This document shows, one piece after another, positions 9,417-17,294 of a stretch of 35,895 nucleotides of DNA (the stretch's first letter is position 1; each line of letters begins with the position of its first letter). Location: assembly GCA_041753575.1 (NCBI GenBank), contig JBGSUA010000142.1, positions 1 through 35,895 on the forward strand, read 5' to 3'. The notes below the pieces were generated by a model that saw only the letters and a list, made by a program, of their open reading frames with translations, was not told the DNA's origin and did no database searches. The translations under genes were made by a program, and so were the position numbers. The DNA comes from CG2-30-51-40 sp041753575. GTDB taxonomy: Bacteria > Desulfobacterota > DSM-4660 > Desulfatiglandales > Desulfatiglandaceae.

Positions 9417-9749
9417 ATGAGATACTACTTCATTGATGAAATAGCGCCTGAAGATATAAAAAAGGCCAAAGGTTTTTTGAGACAGAACGCAGCGGCCTCA
9501 GGCCTTGACTCCCTTTTCTGGGTACGCCTCCCCGATGATCTTCTGAGTCCTGAGCAGTACAAGCACGACCGATGCAAGCCTTATTTTTCTGCGGTCGAGA
9601 TCGGAGCAGACTGGATAAAATTCGAACTTTTCATCAGGACCCTTAAGACAATGAAATGCGCCTGCCCTGACTATTGTTCAAGGCGGCAGAGGGACTTTGT
9701 TGTGAATTTCGCAAACTCGATGATAGAGCAGCTTGGTATCACAACTTGA
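9417..9749 (+). CDS. Conserved-looking protein of unknown function (110 aa)
   Basis: Predicted soluble protein of 110 aa. I chose the ATG at 9417, 7 bases after the preceding stop, because the protein then starts with MRYYFIDEI. A longer frame from 9366 would overlap the membrane protein gene by 44 bases. The middle segment FWVRLPDDLLSPEQYKHD and a CACPDYC cysteine group (three cysteines within seven residues) are its notable features. Cysteine spacing could suggest metal binding, but no family is assigned. No function is proposed. Confidence 0.7.
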   Translation: MRYYFIDEIAPEDIKKAKGFLRQNAAASGLDSLFWVRLPDDLLSPEQYKHDRCKPYFSAVEIGADWIKFELFIRTLKTMKCACPDYCSRRQRDFVVNFANSMIEQLGITT

Positions 9750-9828
9750 TGCGGCCAGGGTCCAGCAGAAGCAATTAGTCCTTCCATATCTACGATTATG
9801 GACAAAAACAGCCTTCCCCTCAGCGAGT

Positions 9829-10230
9829 TTATTTGTTTTCTCTAAGGATAGACGCTATCTTGTCCCTGATTGCCGTGGAAGCGCCTTCGTCTCCTATAAT
9901 GCCCACTCTTATTGAGACTTCAGTCTCCTTCGAGGATTTATAGGTCAATGAAACCTTCACCGTCTGCCCGTCGGCCCGCGAACCCTCAATCTTGCCGCCG
10001 GTCAGATCATGCTTTGAATCCTTTACAGTAATACCAAGATCCGGAAGGGCCTTTATCGTTGCGTCCCAAGTGTCAATAAATGAAGAGGCATACAGCACCT
10101 CCATGGTGCCGTTGATGTATTTGAATCCGGCCACTCCGGCAGCGGTTCCTGCCCCGAACAACAGCAACGCGCCGCATCCGGTCAGCAGCAGAAGGACACA
10201 AACAGCAGCTAGACATCTTATTTTCCTCAT
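9829..10230 (-). CDS. DUF3568-like lipoprotein
   Basis: 133-aa predicted lipoprotein. A positively charged start (MRKIR), a hydrophobic stretch and the lipobox LLTGC give a signal peptidase II site with Cys as the first mature residue. After a glycine/alanine-rich segment the mature part (YINGTMEVLYASSFIDTW...) resembles the DUF3568 family, small periplasmic or outer-membrane lipoproteins of proteobacteria. The start is the ATG at 10230: AAGGAG lies about 8 bases ahead, whereas a TTG two codons upstream would be only 3 bases from that site. The gene is divergent from ileS, 154 bases away. The processing enzymes Lgt and LspA are encoded a few kilobases away. Confidence 0.82.
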   Translation of the reverse strand: MRKIRCLAAVCVLLLLTGCGALLLFGAGTAAGVAGFKYINGTMEVLYASSFIDTWDATIKALPDLGITVKDSKHDLTGGKIEGSRADGQTVKVSLTYKSSKETEVSIRVGIIGDEGASTAIRDKIASILRENK

Positions 10231-10384
10231 AAACAATACTCCTTTCGAAGCGGCCTCGACCGCTTTTATTCAGTTATTTAATCCGCTCGGTCAAGCCTGT
10301 CAACATACACCTTTATGTTTGACTTGTCGAAGCCTACTTGTTAAGGTTTTTGATTCAGTAATAGCTTTGGCGGAGGAATAGAAA

Positions 10385-13177
10385 ATGGATTACAAACAGA
10401 CCCTTAATCTCCCCTCGACAGTTTTCCCGATGAAGGCCAATCTGGTCAAGAACGAGCCTGCAATTCTTGACTACTGGGATGAGATAAAGGTTTACGAGAT
10501 AATTCGCAATAGCTCAAAGGGTCGTCCTCAATATATGTTGCACGACGGCCCGCCTTATGCGAACGGCAACATCCACATGGGCACCGCCTTTAATAAGATC
10601 CTAAAGGACATAATAGTTAAATCCAGGCAAATGGCGGGATTTGACGCACCTTATGTACCAGGTTGGGACTGCCACGGCCTTCCCATCGAGCATAAAGTTG
10701 ACTCCGAGCTGGGAATCAAGAAATCACAGATGACCCAGGTCGAGATACGCCGTTACTGCCGTGAATATGCCGAACGCTTCATTGATATTCAGCGCAATGA
10801 ATTCAAAAGACTGGGTGTCCTGGGCGAATGGGACCGACCCTATCTTACGATGAATTATCCCTATGAAGCCACCATTGTGAGAGAGTTCGGAAAATTCGCC
10901 CTGAACGGGGGGCTTATGCGCAGCAAGAAGCCCATCTACTGGTGTACGTCCTGCAAAACAGCTCTCGCTGAGGCCGAGGTGGAATATGGACCTCATACTT
11001 CGCCGTCCATCTATGTCAAATTTCCTATGGTCACAGATCTTGGCCGTCTTGACAAAAACCTGGAGGGCAGACCCGCTTCAATAGTGATCTGGACCACTAC
11101 GCCCTGGACCATACCGGCAAATCTCGCTGTAGCCGTGCATCCCGATGTTGAATATGTTGCGGCAGAAACGGATAAAGGGGAAATCCTGATACTGGCCGCT
11201 CCGCTTCTGGAGCAGTGCATGAAGACATTTGGCATCGAGAATTATCGCTCATTGTCCGTATTCAAAGGAGATGCGCTTGAAAAATTTGAGGCCAGACATC
11301 CCTTATATGACAGACCTTCCATGATCGTACTCGCCCCCTATGTTGCCCTGGATACTGGAACAGGCTGCGTGCATACGGCCCCGGGCCATGGCCGTGAGGA
11401 TTATGACACAGGGCTCCTCTACGGCCTGGATGCCTATTCTCCTATTGACGATGATGGTCGTTTTACAAATGACGTTGAATATTTTAAATGTCTTACCGTA
11501 TTTGAAGCAAACCCTGAGGTAAACAGAAAACTTGCTGAAGCCGGAAGGCTTCTCAAGGAACAGACCATCACCCATGAGTACCCGCACTGCTGGCGCTGCA
11601 AAAAACCCGTGATTTTCCGTTCAACGGAACAGTGGTTCATTTCCATGGAGGCCAATGATTTAAGGGGCAACGCCCTCAAGGCAATAAATGAAGTAAAGTG
11701 GATACCCTCCTGGGGCAGGGAGAGGATATACGGTATGATCGCCAACAGGCCCGACTGGTGCATATCAAGGCAGAGGGCCTGGGGGGTGCCGATAACTGTG
11801 TTTTTCTGCAAGCAATGCGGCAAAGTGGTCATCAATCAGGAGATTATAGACCATGTATCGAACCTTGTAGAAAAAGAAGGGGCAGACGTCTGGTTCAGCC
11901 TCCCGGAACAAAAGCTCATCCCGCCGGGCACAACATGCCCTTCCTGCGGCAATTCGAGCTTCAGCAAGGAAACCGACATTCTCGACGTGTGGTTCGACTC
12001 AGGCGTAAGTTACGCTGCCGTGATGGAGAGGCGCGATTATCTGAGGAGCCCAGCCGATCTTTATCTTGAAGGAAGCGACCAGCACAGGGGATGGTTCCAT
12101 AGTTCTCTGCTTTGTTCGGTTGGGACAAGGGGAAAGGCCCCTTACGAGAGTGTACTCACCCACGGCTTTGTCGTGGACGGCGCCGGCAAGGCAATGCACA
12201 AGTCAGCAGGAAACGTAATAGCACCAGAGGATATCATCAAGAAGTACGGAGCGGAGATAATAAGACTGTGGGTAGCCGCTGAGGATTACAGGGATAATGT
12301 CAGACTTTCCGAGGAGATACTCCAGAGACTCACCGAGGCCTACCGTCGCATCCGAAATACATGCAGATATCTGCTCGGAAATCTCTCTGACTTCAACCCT
12401 GCCACCGATTCAGTCCCACTAAGGGAGATGGAGGAACTCGATCGCTGGGCACTTGACAGACTGGCACGGCTCCATGAAAGGCTCGCAATGGCTTACGATG
12501 ACTTTGAGTTTCACCTGGTCTATCACGGACTCCACAACTTCTGTGTACTTGATCTATCCTCCTTCTACCTCGATATTATCAAAGACCGTCTCTACACATC
12601 GCCAAAGAGATCAAGAGAAAGGCGCTCAGCCCAGAGCGCGATGAATGTCATCCTTGAGGTCCTTGTCCGGCTCATGGCGCCGGTCCTGTCCTTCACGGCG
12701 GAGGAGATCTGGGGTTACATGGAAAAGCAAGGGCGGCCACGAAGCGTACATGCCGACATCTTTCTCCCATTGAGTCCGGATTACATGGACAATGATCTTG
12801 CCGACCGGTGGGACACAATCATAGCCGTCAGAAAAGAAGTGACAAAGGCCCTTGAAATAAGCCGCAAGGAAAAAGTAATCGGACATTCCCTGGATGCATC
12901 TGTTACATTAGGCGCTCCTAAAGAATTTCTCTCCAAGTTGGCGCATTACAAAGATGATCTAAGGTTTATTTTTATTGTTTCATCTGTAACCATTGCCGAC
13001 TCTGAGGCGTTGGAAGGCGGCCTTGCCAGTGACACCATGCCGGGGATCAGGGTCCTCGTTGAGCCATCGCGCGATCCAAAGTGTGATCGCTGCTGGGTCA
13101 GAGATCCATCTGTCGGAAAAGACTCCGGACACCCTACTGTATGCGGAAGGTGCCTGGCGGCAATGAATAAAATTTAG
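10385..13177 (+). CDS. ileS: Isoleucyl-tRNA synthetase
   Basis: Charges tRNA-Ile with isoleucine; class I synthetase, 930 aa, cytoplasmic. Visible: the HIGH-type motif in PPYANGNIHMGTA, the editing (CP1) domain with TTTPWTIPANLA and GTGCVHTAPGHG, the LDVWFDSG and GSDQHRGWF segments, and the KMSKS loop in an altered form, AMHKSAGN. The C-terminus has the expected Zn-binding CDRCW...CGRC pair; a second pair (CKQC, CPSC) lies around residues 475-515. A GGAGGAATA ribosome binding site precedes the ATG. It is the first gene of an ileS-lspA-lgt unit, 11 bases before lspA. The 5' region (10237-10384) carries no obvious T-box. Confidence 0.97.
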   Translation: MDYKQTLNLPSTVFPMKANLVKNEPAILDYWDEIKVYEIIRNSSKGRPQYMLHDGPPYANGNIHMGTAFNKILKDIIVKSRQMAGFDAPYVPGWDCHGLPIEHKVDSELGIKKSQMTQVEIRRYCREYAERFIDIQRNEFKRLGVLGEWDRPYLTMNYPYEATIVREFGKFALNGGLMRSKKPIYWCTSCKTALAEAEVEYGPHTSPSIYVKFPMVTDLGRLDKNLEGRPASIVIWTTTPWTIPANLAVAVHPDVEYVAAETDKGEILILAAPLLEQCMKTFGIENYRSLSVFKGDALEKFEARHPLYDRPSMIVLAPYVALDTGTGCVHTAPGHGREDYDTGLLYGLDAYSPIDDDGRFTNDVEYFKCLTVFEANPEVNRKLAEAGRLLKEQTITHEYPHCWRCKKPVIFRSTEQWFISMEANDLRGNALKAINEVKWIPSWGRERIYGMIANRPDWCISRQRAWGVPITVFFCKQCGKVVINQEIIDHVSNLVEKEGADVWFSLPEQKLIPPGTTCPSCGNSSFSKETDILDVWFDSGVSYAAVMERRDYLRSPADLYLEGSDQHRGWFHSSLLCSVGTRGKAPYESVLTHGFVVDGAGKAMHKSAGNVIAPEDIIKKYGAEIIRLWVAAEDYRDNVRLSEEILQRLTEAYRRIRNTCRYLLGNLSDFNPATDSVPLREMEELDRWALDRLARLHERLAMAYDDFEFHLVYHGLHNFCVLDLSSFYLDIIKDRLYTSPKRSRERRSAQSAMNVILEVLVRLMAPVLSFTAEEIWGYMEKQGRPRSVHADIFLPLSPDYMDNDLADRWDTIIAVRKEVTKALEISRKEKVIGHSLDASVTLGAPKEFLSKLAHYKDDLRFIFIVSSVTIADSEALEGGLASDTMPGIRVLVEPSRDPKCDRCWVRDPSVGKDSGHPTVCGRCLAAMNKI

Positions 13178-13188
13178 ATGGTTTAGGC

Positions 13189-13674
13189 TTGAAGAGATTT
13201 AATCTTTCAATCTTTGTGCTTCCCGCCCTTCTATTGGTGGGTCTGGATCAAATCACCAAATATCTGGTCATCCAGGCCCTGCCGAAGCATTCCTCGATAG
13301 CTCTTATTGAAGGATTTCTCAACCTGGTGCATGTGAGGAATCGTGGCATGGCTTTCGGTATGCTTAACGGCCTTTCCACAAATGCCGCCTCTTATCTTCT
13401 GGCCACAGTAAGTATAATAGCAGTTTTTGCCATCACTATCTACGCACTGAAGTACGGCGATGGATCAGCAACAACGACCTTCGGGCTCTCTCTCATACTT
13501 GGAGGAGCCGTGGGAAACCTGATTGACCGTCTGCGACTCGGAGAGGTTATTGACTTCATAGATGTTTATCTTGGGTCTTACCACTGGCCGGCGTTTAACG
13601 CGGCTGACTCCGGCATAACAATCGGGGTTTTTCTGGTCGTTGCCGCCCATCTGTTTCAGAAAAAAAGGCCCTGA
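13189..13674 (+). CDS. lspA: Lipoprotein signal peptidase (signal peptidase II)
   Basis: Inner-membrane aspartyl protease that removes signal peptides from diacylglyceryl-modified prolipoproteins. 161 aa with four hydrophobic helices. Catalytic aspartates are Asp113 in GNLIDR and Asp140 in FNAAD; the conserved VHVRNRGMAFG (family NxGAAFG) is present with Met in place of one Ala. The start is TTG: no ATG or GTG in frame lies between the ileS stop and the first helix, and the residues after TTG (KRFNLSIF) are needed for helix 1. The gene lies between ileS and lgt (spacings 11 and 5 bases), so translation is probably coupled. Confidence 0.95.
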   Translation: MKRFNLSIFVLPALLLVGLDQITKYLVIQALPKHSSIALIEGFLNLVHVRNRGMAFGMLNGLSTNAASYLLATVSIIAVFAITIYALKYGDGSATTTFGLSLILGGAVGNLIDRLRLGEVIDFIDVYLGSYHWPAFNAADSGITIGVFLVVAAHLFQKKRP

Positions 13675-13679
13675 CAGAA

Positions 13680-14468
13680 ATGCTTCCTGAGCTTTTTTCA
13701 GTAGGCCCCATTACCATCCATGCCTATGGACTCATTGTAGCCATCGGATTCCTTGCAGGGATTATCGTTGCAGTCAGACTGGGAAGAAGAAGCACCATAA
13801 GCCAACAGGAAATAATGGATCTTGTTTTCCTCATGGCCGTCTCCGCCATAGCAGGATCTAGAATTTTCTACATAATAATCAACATATCCTATTACAAGGC
13901 TCACCCGATGGATGCGTTCAAGATCTGGGAAGGAGGCCTTGTGTTCTCGGGCGGAGTTGTAGCGGCTGGAGTTGCGCTTGTCTTCTATACGAAAAGAAAA
14001 GGAATTAACCTTTTCAGGTCGGCTGATACCCTGGCGCCGGCTGTGGCCCTTGGCCAGTCCATAGGCCGTGTGGGCTGTCTACTGGCAGGGTGCTGCTACG
14101 GAGCTCCAACTAACCTTCCCTGGGCTGTAACCTTCACCAACCCCAACGCACTTGCCCCTTTGCACGCGCCCCTCCATCCCACACAGATATATTCATCCCT
14201 TATCGGGGCCGCAATATTCGTGATACTTCTCATACTCTATAGACGAAAGAGATATGACGGACAGGTCGCCTTGTGGTTTCTCATCCTTCAAAGCACGGGA
14301 CGTCTGTTTGAGGAAAGATTCAGAGGCGATGACAGGGGTTTCATATCGGAAGGCATGAGCGCAACACAGCTTCTCGCGCTGATTATCCTGGTCCTGTCTG
14401 TGACCGCTCTCATATTTTATAAGCGGAAAAACTCCATCAGCGAGATGGGCAAAAAGCCCCCATCATGA
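13680..14468 (+). CDS. lgt: Prolipoprotein diacylglyceryl transferase
   Basis: Membrane enzyme that transfers diacylglycerol from phosphatidylglycerol to the lipobox Cys, the step before LspA. 262 aa with about seven hydrophobic helices. Family motifs: FSVGPITIHAYGL at the N-terminus, a GSRIFYII segment, the glycine-rich GRVGCLLAGCCYG signature with the essential Arg, PLHPTQIYSS, and GRLFEERFRGDDRG. Start ATG lies 5 bases after lspA. Its last codons overlap the tail of the convergent methyltransferase gene by 6 bases, and both stop regions sit inside one hairpin. The pairing lspA-lgt means the whole lipoprotein maturation pathway except Lnt is in one transcript. Confidence 0.95.
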   Translation: MLPELFSVGPITIHAYGLIVAIGFLAGIIVAVRLGRRSTISQQEIMDLVFLMAVSAIAGSRIFYIIINISYYKAHPMDAFKIWEGGLVFSGGVVAAGVALVFYTKRKGINLFRSADTLAPAVALGQSIGRVGCLLAGCCYGAPTNLPWAVTFTNPNALAPLHAPLHPTQIYSSLIGAAIFVILLILYRRKRYDGQVALWFLILQSTGRLFEERFRGDDRGFISEGMSATQLLALIILVLSVTALIFYKRKNSISEMGKKPPS

Positions 14469-14492
14469 CCTTTTTCCCAAGGGGCTATTTTT
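14451..14492. terminator. Bidirectional hairpin terminator inside the lgt and rsmG-trmH tails
   Basis: AAAAAGCCCC (14451-14460) and GGGGCTATTTTT (14481-14492) form an AGCCCC/GGGGCT stem. Read rightward the stem is followed by ATTTTT; read leftward it is followed by TTTTT. It can thus terminate both converging genes. The hairpin lies within the last coding bases of both genes, not in a spacer. Confidence 0.8.
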
Positions 14493-15917
14493 CCACAGAT
14501 AAAGCGCTATTCCTGTCGCTACAGCCGCGTTAAGGGATTCAACGCCCTCCTCCATGGGAACAGATATAAGCTCCATATTCCTCAGGTACTCTGGAAGCCC
14601 CTGACCTTCAAGGCCAGGAACAAGGCAAAAGGATGGAGGAAACTCAAACCCGGCTATGTCTTTCCCTCCCGGAGACAAAAGCACATGAGGCAAAGGCCCT
14701 TTTGGAAGCTCCCTGATAGAGGGACCTTCGTAAAATTTCATCCTCATAATAGTGCTTCCCGCCGCACGAATGGATTTCGGGTGATAGGGATGAGCCGCCT
14801 CTTTAAGTATCACCATGGATTTAACTCCAAAGGCCGCAGCCGACCTGATAACGGCCCCCACATTGGCCGGATCCTGGAATGGAACCAGAAGGGTGCATCC
14901 ATCAGCTATCGGATCTCCATTCCAGATGGGCATAGGCTCAACCCTCACAAGAGCAAGAGGCCTCCCTGTACCGTGCAGATCAAGCCTGGCGAATAGATCC
15001 GCCGCAAGCTCAACCAGTTTGATTTTATCTGAAAATACAAGATCATCAAGCCGCTGCCGTTTATCGAACAGAATTCCCTCACACCTGTCGGCGAAACTGC
15101 TCAGGATCTCTCTTATCTGTTTCTGCCCCGATATGATCGCAAGCCCTTGCTTCCTGATCCCCTTTGCGCCATGAAGGCTTATAAGCATCTTGAAATAGTC
15201 GTTTGAATCGCTTTCTAATTTTTTCGCGCTCCGTGGTGAATCACAGTATTCCGGCCGATGCAATTTCAAGGGACGCTTTCTAAAGACAAGCAGTCTTCTC
15301 CTGTGAGGGGAATTTTCTATCGAATAGGCAATATCTTTTTCAAGCTCATAGCCTTCGCTGAAGAGCGATAGGGCCTCGGAAACCTCATCGTCACAGTTGG
15401 GGCCTTTCATGAGGATTACTTTCCCCCCAGCCTTGAGGAATGGATCTACCCGTTTGAGTGTCTCAGCAGCAACTTCAAGGGCTCTTGTGATGACCCCGGC
15501 CACAGGCAAGTCAAATCGGCCTGATATCTTATGGCGATATATCTCAACTTCCTTCAGTGCGAGCAGTCGGCAAGCCTCCTCAATAAAGGCAACCCTCTTT
15601 GCCCTTCCTTCGGAAAGGATCAATTTTACATCGGACGCCAATATCTTTATCGGGATGCCGGGGAAGCCGGCCCCTGTACCAATGTCCAGTAGTGGAGACG
15701 GAAGCGCGATGAGTCCTGGAACCAGCGCACAGTCAACATAATGTTTTATGACAGTGCCTTCGAAGCTCTTTATTCTTGTGAGGTCAAGCTCTTCGTTTCG
15801 CTTTCTTAAGAGGGCGTCAAAACGCCAGAAAAGCTCGTATTGCTCAGGAGAAAGCGATAACCCGCTCCTCTTGAAAAGTTTTATCAGATATTCGAGACTT
15901 GGCACATGGGTCGCCAC
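14463..15917 (-). CDS. Fusion of 16S rRNA m7G527 methyltransferase RsmG with SpoU/TrmH-family RNA methyltransferase
   Basis: One uninterrupted 484-aa frame joins two RNA methyltransferases. Residues 1-217 are RsmG (GidB): LTRIKSFEGTVIKHYVD, the SAM-binding LLDIGTGAGFPGIPIK, and ENSPHRRRLLVFRK at the domain end. RsmG methylates G527 of 16S rRNA. After a polar linker (218-240), residues 244-330 look like the substrate-binding part of a TrmH/RlmB-type protein and 340-475 are the knotted SpoU domain with its three motifs: DPANVGAVIRSAAAFG, PGLEGQGLP and SVPMEEGVESLNAAVA. Target of the second half is unknown (23S rRNA or tRNA 2'-O-methylation). The GTG start at 15917 is supported by AAGGA 7 bases upstream. 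The two activities are normally separate proteins; no stop or frameshift is visible at the junction. Confidence 0.92.
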   Translation of the reverse strand: MATHVPSLEYLIKLFKRSGLSLSPEQYELFWRFDALLRKRNEELDLTRIKSFEGTVIKHYVDCALVPGLIALPSPLLDIGTGAGFPGIPIKILASDVKLILSEGRAKRVAFIEEACRLLALKEVEIYRHKISGRFDLPVAGVITRALEVAAETLKRVDPFLKAGGKVILMKGPNCDDEVSEALSLFSEGYELEKDIAYSIENSPHRRRLLVFRKRPLKLHRPEYCDSPRSAKKLESDSNDYFKMLISLHGAKGIRKQGLAIISGQKQIREILSSFADRCEGILFDKRQRLDDLVFSDKIKLVELAADLFARLDLHGTGRPLALVRVEPMPIWNGDPIADGCTLLVPFQDPANVGAVIRSAAAFGVKSMVILKEAAHPYHPKSIRAAGSTIMRMKFYEGPSIRELPKGPLPHVLLSPGGKDIAGFEFPPSFCLVPGLEGQGLPEYLRNMELISVPMEEGVESLNAAVATGIALYLWKNSPLGKRS

Positions 15918-15934
15918 GATGTTATCCTTATGAC

Positions 15935-16627
15935 ATGAAGCTGAGGTCTGATCCCTATTCCAGGATAAAGGTTCTTTATGAGGACAATCACCTCCTGGCC
16001 CTTTTCAAACCCGCCCGCATCCCTACGCAGGGCGATATAACCGGAGACCCATCCCTGCTGGACTGGGCCAGAAAATGGATTGGGAAAAAATACGAGAAGC
16101 CCGGCTCTGTCTATATTGGACTGGTTCACAGAATAGACCGGCCTGTTCAGGGCGTGGTAATATTCGCAAGGACCTCAAAGGCAGCCGCAAGACTCTCCGA
16201 ACAGTTCAGAAACCACACGGTGAGGAAGACTTACCTGGCAATGATTCACGGGATGCCTGAAAAGGCAGAGGGAGAGGCATCACTGCATCTGGCCAAGAAG
16301 CGCGGAAAAAGCTTTGCCGTTCCAGAGCAAGATCCCCGGGCGAGATATGCCAGCCTCCATTACAGGGTTATAGATTCGGCTCCGCGCTACTGCCTTGTGG
16401 AGGTTGAGCCGGTAACAGGCAGGCACCATCAGATAAGAGCGACCCTCGCGCAGATGGGACACCCAATACTGGGGGACGTCAAATATGGCTCCACGCTCAG
16501 GCTCAATCCCGGCGAGATAGCGCTTCTGGCCAGAACTATCACCTTACGCCACCCCACCAGGGAAATGACCATCACTATAGAATCACCCCTGCCGGATAAC
16601 TGGCTCTGGCCCCCTTTGAAGCCTTGA
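15935..16627 (+). CDS. RluA-family RNA pseudouridine synthase
   Basis: Converts specific uridines of rRNA or tRNA to pseudouridine. 230 aa, catalytic domain only: no S4 domain precedes it. The catalytic Asp is in HRIDRPVQG (family HRLDxxTSG), followed by RLSEQFRNHTVRKTYLA, and the C-terminal GRHHQIRATLAQMGHPILGD motif is complete. A TTG-initiated frame opens upstream (15899) but would overlap the RsmG coding start; the ATG at 15935 leaves a 17-base divergent gap with the RsmG fusion and begins at a natural KVLYEDNHLLALFKP boundary. No strong Shine-Dalgarno is seen. Its neighbour is also an rRNA modifier, so the pair probably shares a control region. Exact target is not predicted. Confidence 0.9.
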   Translation: MKLRSDPYSRIKVLYEDNHLLALFKPARIPTQGDITGDPSLLDWARKWIGKKYEKPGSVYIGLVHRIDRPVQGVVIFARTSKAAARLSEQFRNHTVRKTYLAMIHGMPEKAEGEASLHLAKKRGKSFAVPEQDPRARYASLHYRVIDSAPRYCLVEVEPVTGRHHQIRATLAQMGHPILGDVKYGSTLRLNPGEIALLARTITLRHPTREMTITIESPLPDNWLWPPLKP

Positions 16628-16630
16628 CAA

Positions 16631-16759
16631 TCAGGCCTTTGCCTGGGTACCGGTATTGCCGGCGGCCTGCTGTTTTGCCCTGAGTTTAATCCTCTTAGCC
16701 CTCCTGTGACGTCTTCTTTCGAGTTCTCTTGTTCGTTCTATCTTCTTATGCCTTGACAC
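16631..16759 (-). CDS. Small highly basic protein (42 aa)
   Basis: A GTG-initiated frame encodes 42 residues, beginning MSRHKKIERTRELERRRH, with about 18 Arg/Lys, a helix-prone basic rod and a short Gly/Thr/Gln tail. An AGGAGG site lies 6 bases before the GTG, an excellent ribosome binding site. It ends 3 bases from the stop of the convergent pseudouridine synthase. Basic proteins of this form accompany translation genes in related bacteria, so an RNA- or ribosome-associated role is possible, but this is inference. Confidence 0.65.
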   Translation of the reverse strand: MSRHKKIERTRELERRRHRRAKRIKLRAKQQAAGNTGTQAKA

Positions 16760-16788
16760 AACCTACCTCCTGACAAATCCTATTAAAA

Positions 16789-17172
16789 TCAAACAATGGA
16801 AGGCCGAGGGCCTTCTTTTCCATAAAAATACCTGAAAAGCTCTCTGAACTTTCTTTTTAAGGCTGGATCGGCCAACGCCTGAGCATCGGAGAGGGTGTCT
16901 CTTAGATCATAGAAGGCCTTAAGCCTTAAAAACACTTCCCTGCCGAAGACAGCCTCTTCATGCCGTCCTCTGCCTTTACCCAAAGACTCCAAAAGCGCGC
17001 TGAGCTTACCCCGATAGGCATCAAGCGTGCGGTAATTATAGTAATACGCCGCCCGCTCCTTCTGGAACTGCTTGGGAGCAAAGGACTCTATGACAGCGAT
17101 AAGCCTGTCAAGATCATCGCTTGTTCCCTTTCCTCTGCGAGACGGCCGCCTGAAAAAGGCATCAAGGATCAT
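16789..17172 (-). CDS. Conserved-looking protein of unknown function (127 aa)
   Basis: 127-aa predicted soluble, helical, basic protein starting MILDAFFRRPSRRGKG. Segments rich in charged residues (FQKERAAYYYNYRTLDAYRGKL; KRKFRELFRYFYGKEG) suggest a helical bundle. No domain is recognised. It is the penultimate gene of a minus-strand run: it follows the ABC permease by about 120 bases and precedes the 42-aa gene by 29 bases. GC-rich G runs precede the ATG rather than a classical site, so the start is moderately supported. Confidence 0.65.
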   Translation of the reverse strand: MILDAFFRRPSRRGKGTSDDLDRLIAVIESFAPKQFQKERAAYYYNYRTLDAYRGKLSALLESLGKGRGRHEEAVFGREVFLRLKAFYDLRDTLSDAQALADPALKRKFRELFRYFYGKEGPRPSIV

Positions 17173-17192
17173 AAAAGGCCCCGTGAACCCCC

Positions 17193-17294
17193 CTATCCCG
17201 TACTCGGATACCCTAAAAATCCTTCATGGCTGCGTCCTTGCATTTCGCAACCTACCATATCAGACACTAATTCCGCAAGCCGGCACAACTCCAT
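17193..17294 (-). CDS. Possible 33-aa ORF overlapping the permease stop
   Basis: The permease stop TGA and an ATG overlap as TGATG, and the frame continues for 33 codons (MELCRLAELVSDMVGCEMQG...). Stop-start overlaps of this kind support translational reinitiation, but the peptide contains only two Cys and one His and no known motif. It may be chance. It fills most of the 120-base gap before the 127-aa gene. Confidence 0.28.
   Translation of the reverse strand: MELCRLAELVSDMVGCEMQGRSHEGFLGYPSTG

Noticed and set aside
16628..16650. Terminator between the pseudouridine synthase and the 42-aa gene
   Set aside because: The CAGGCCTTTGCCTG hairpin has no following T run on either strand.
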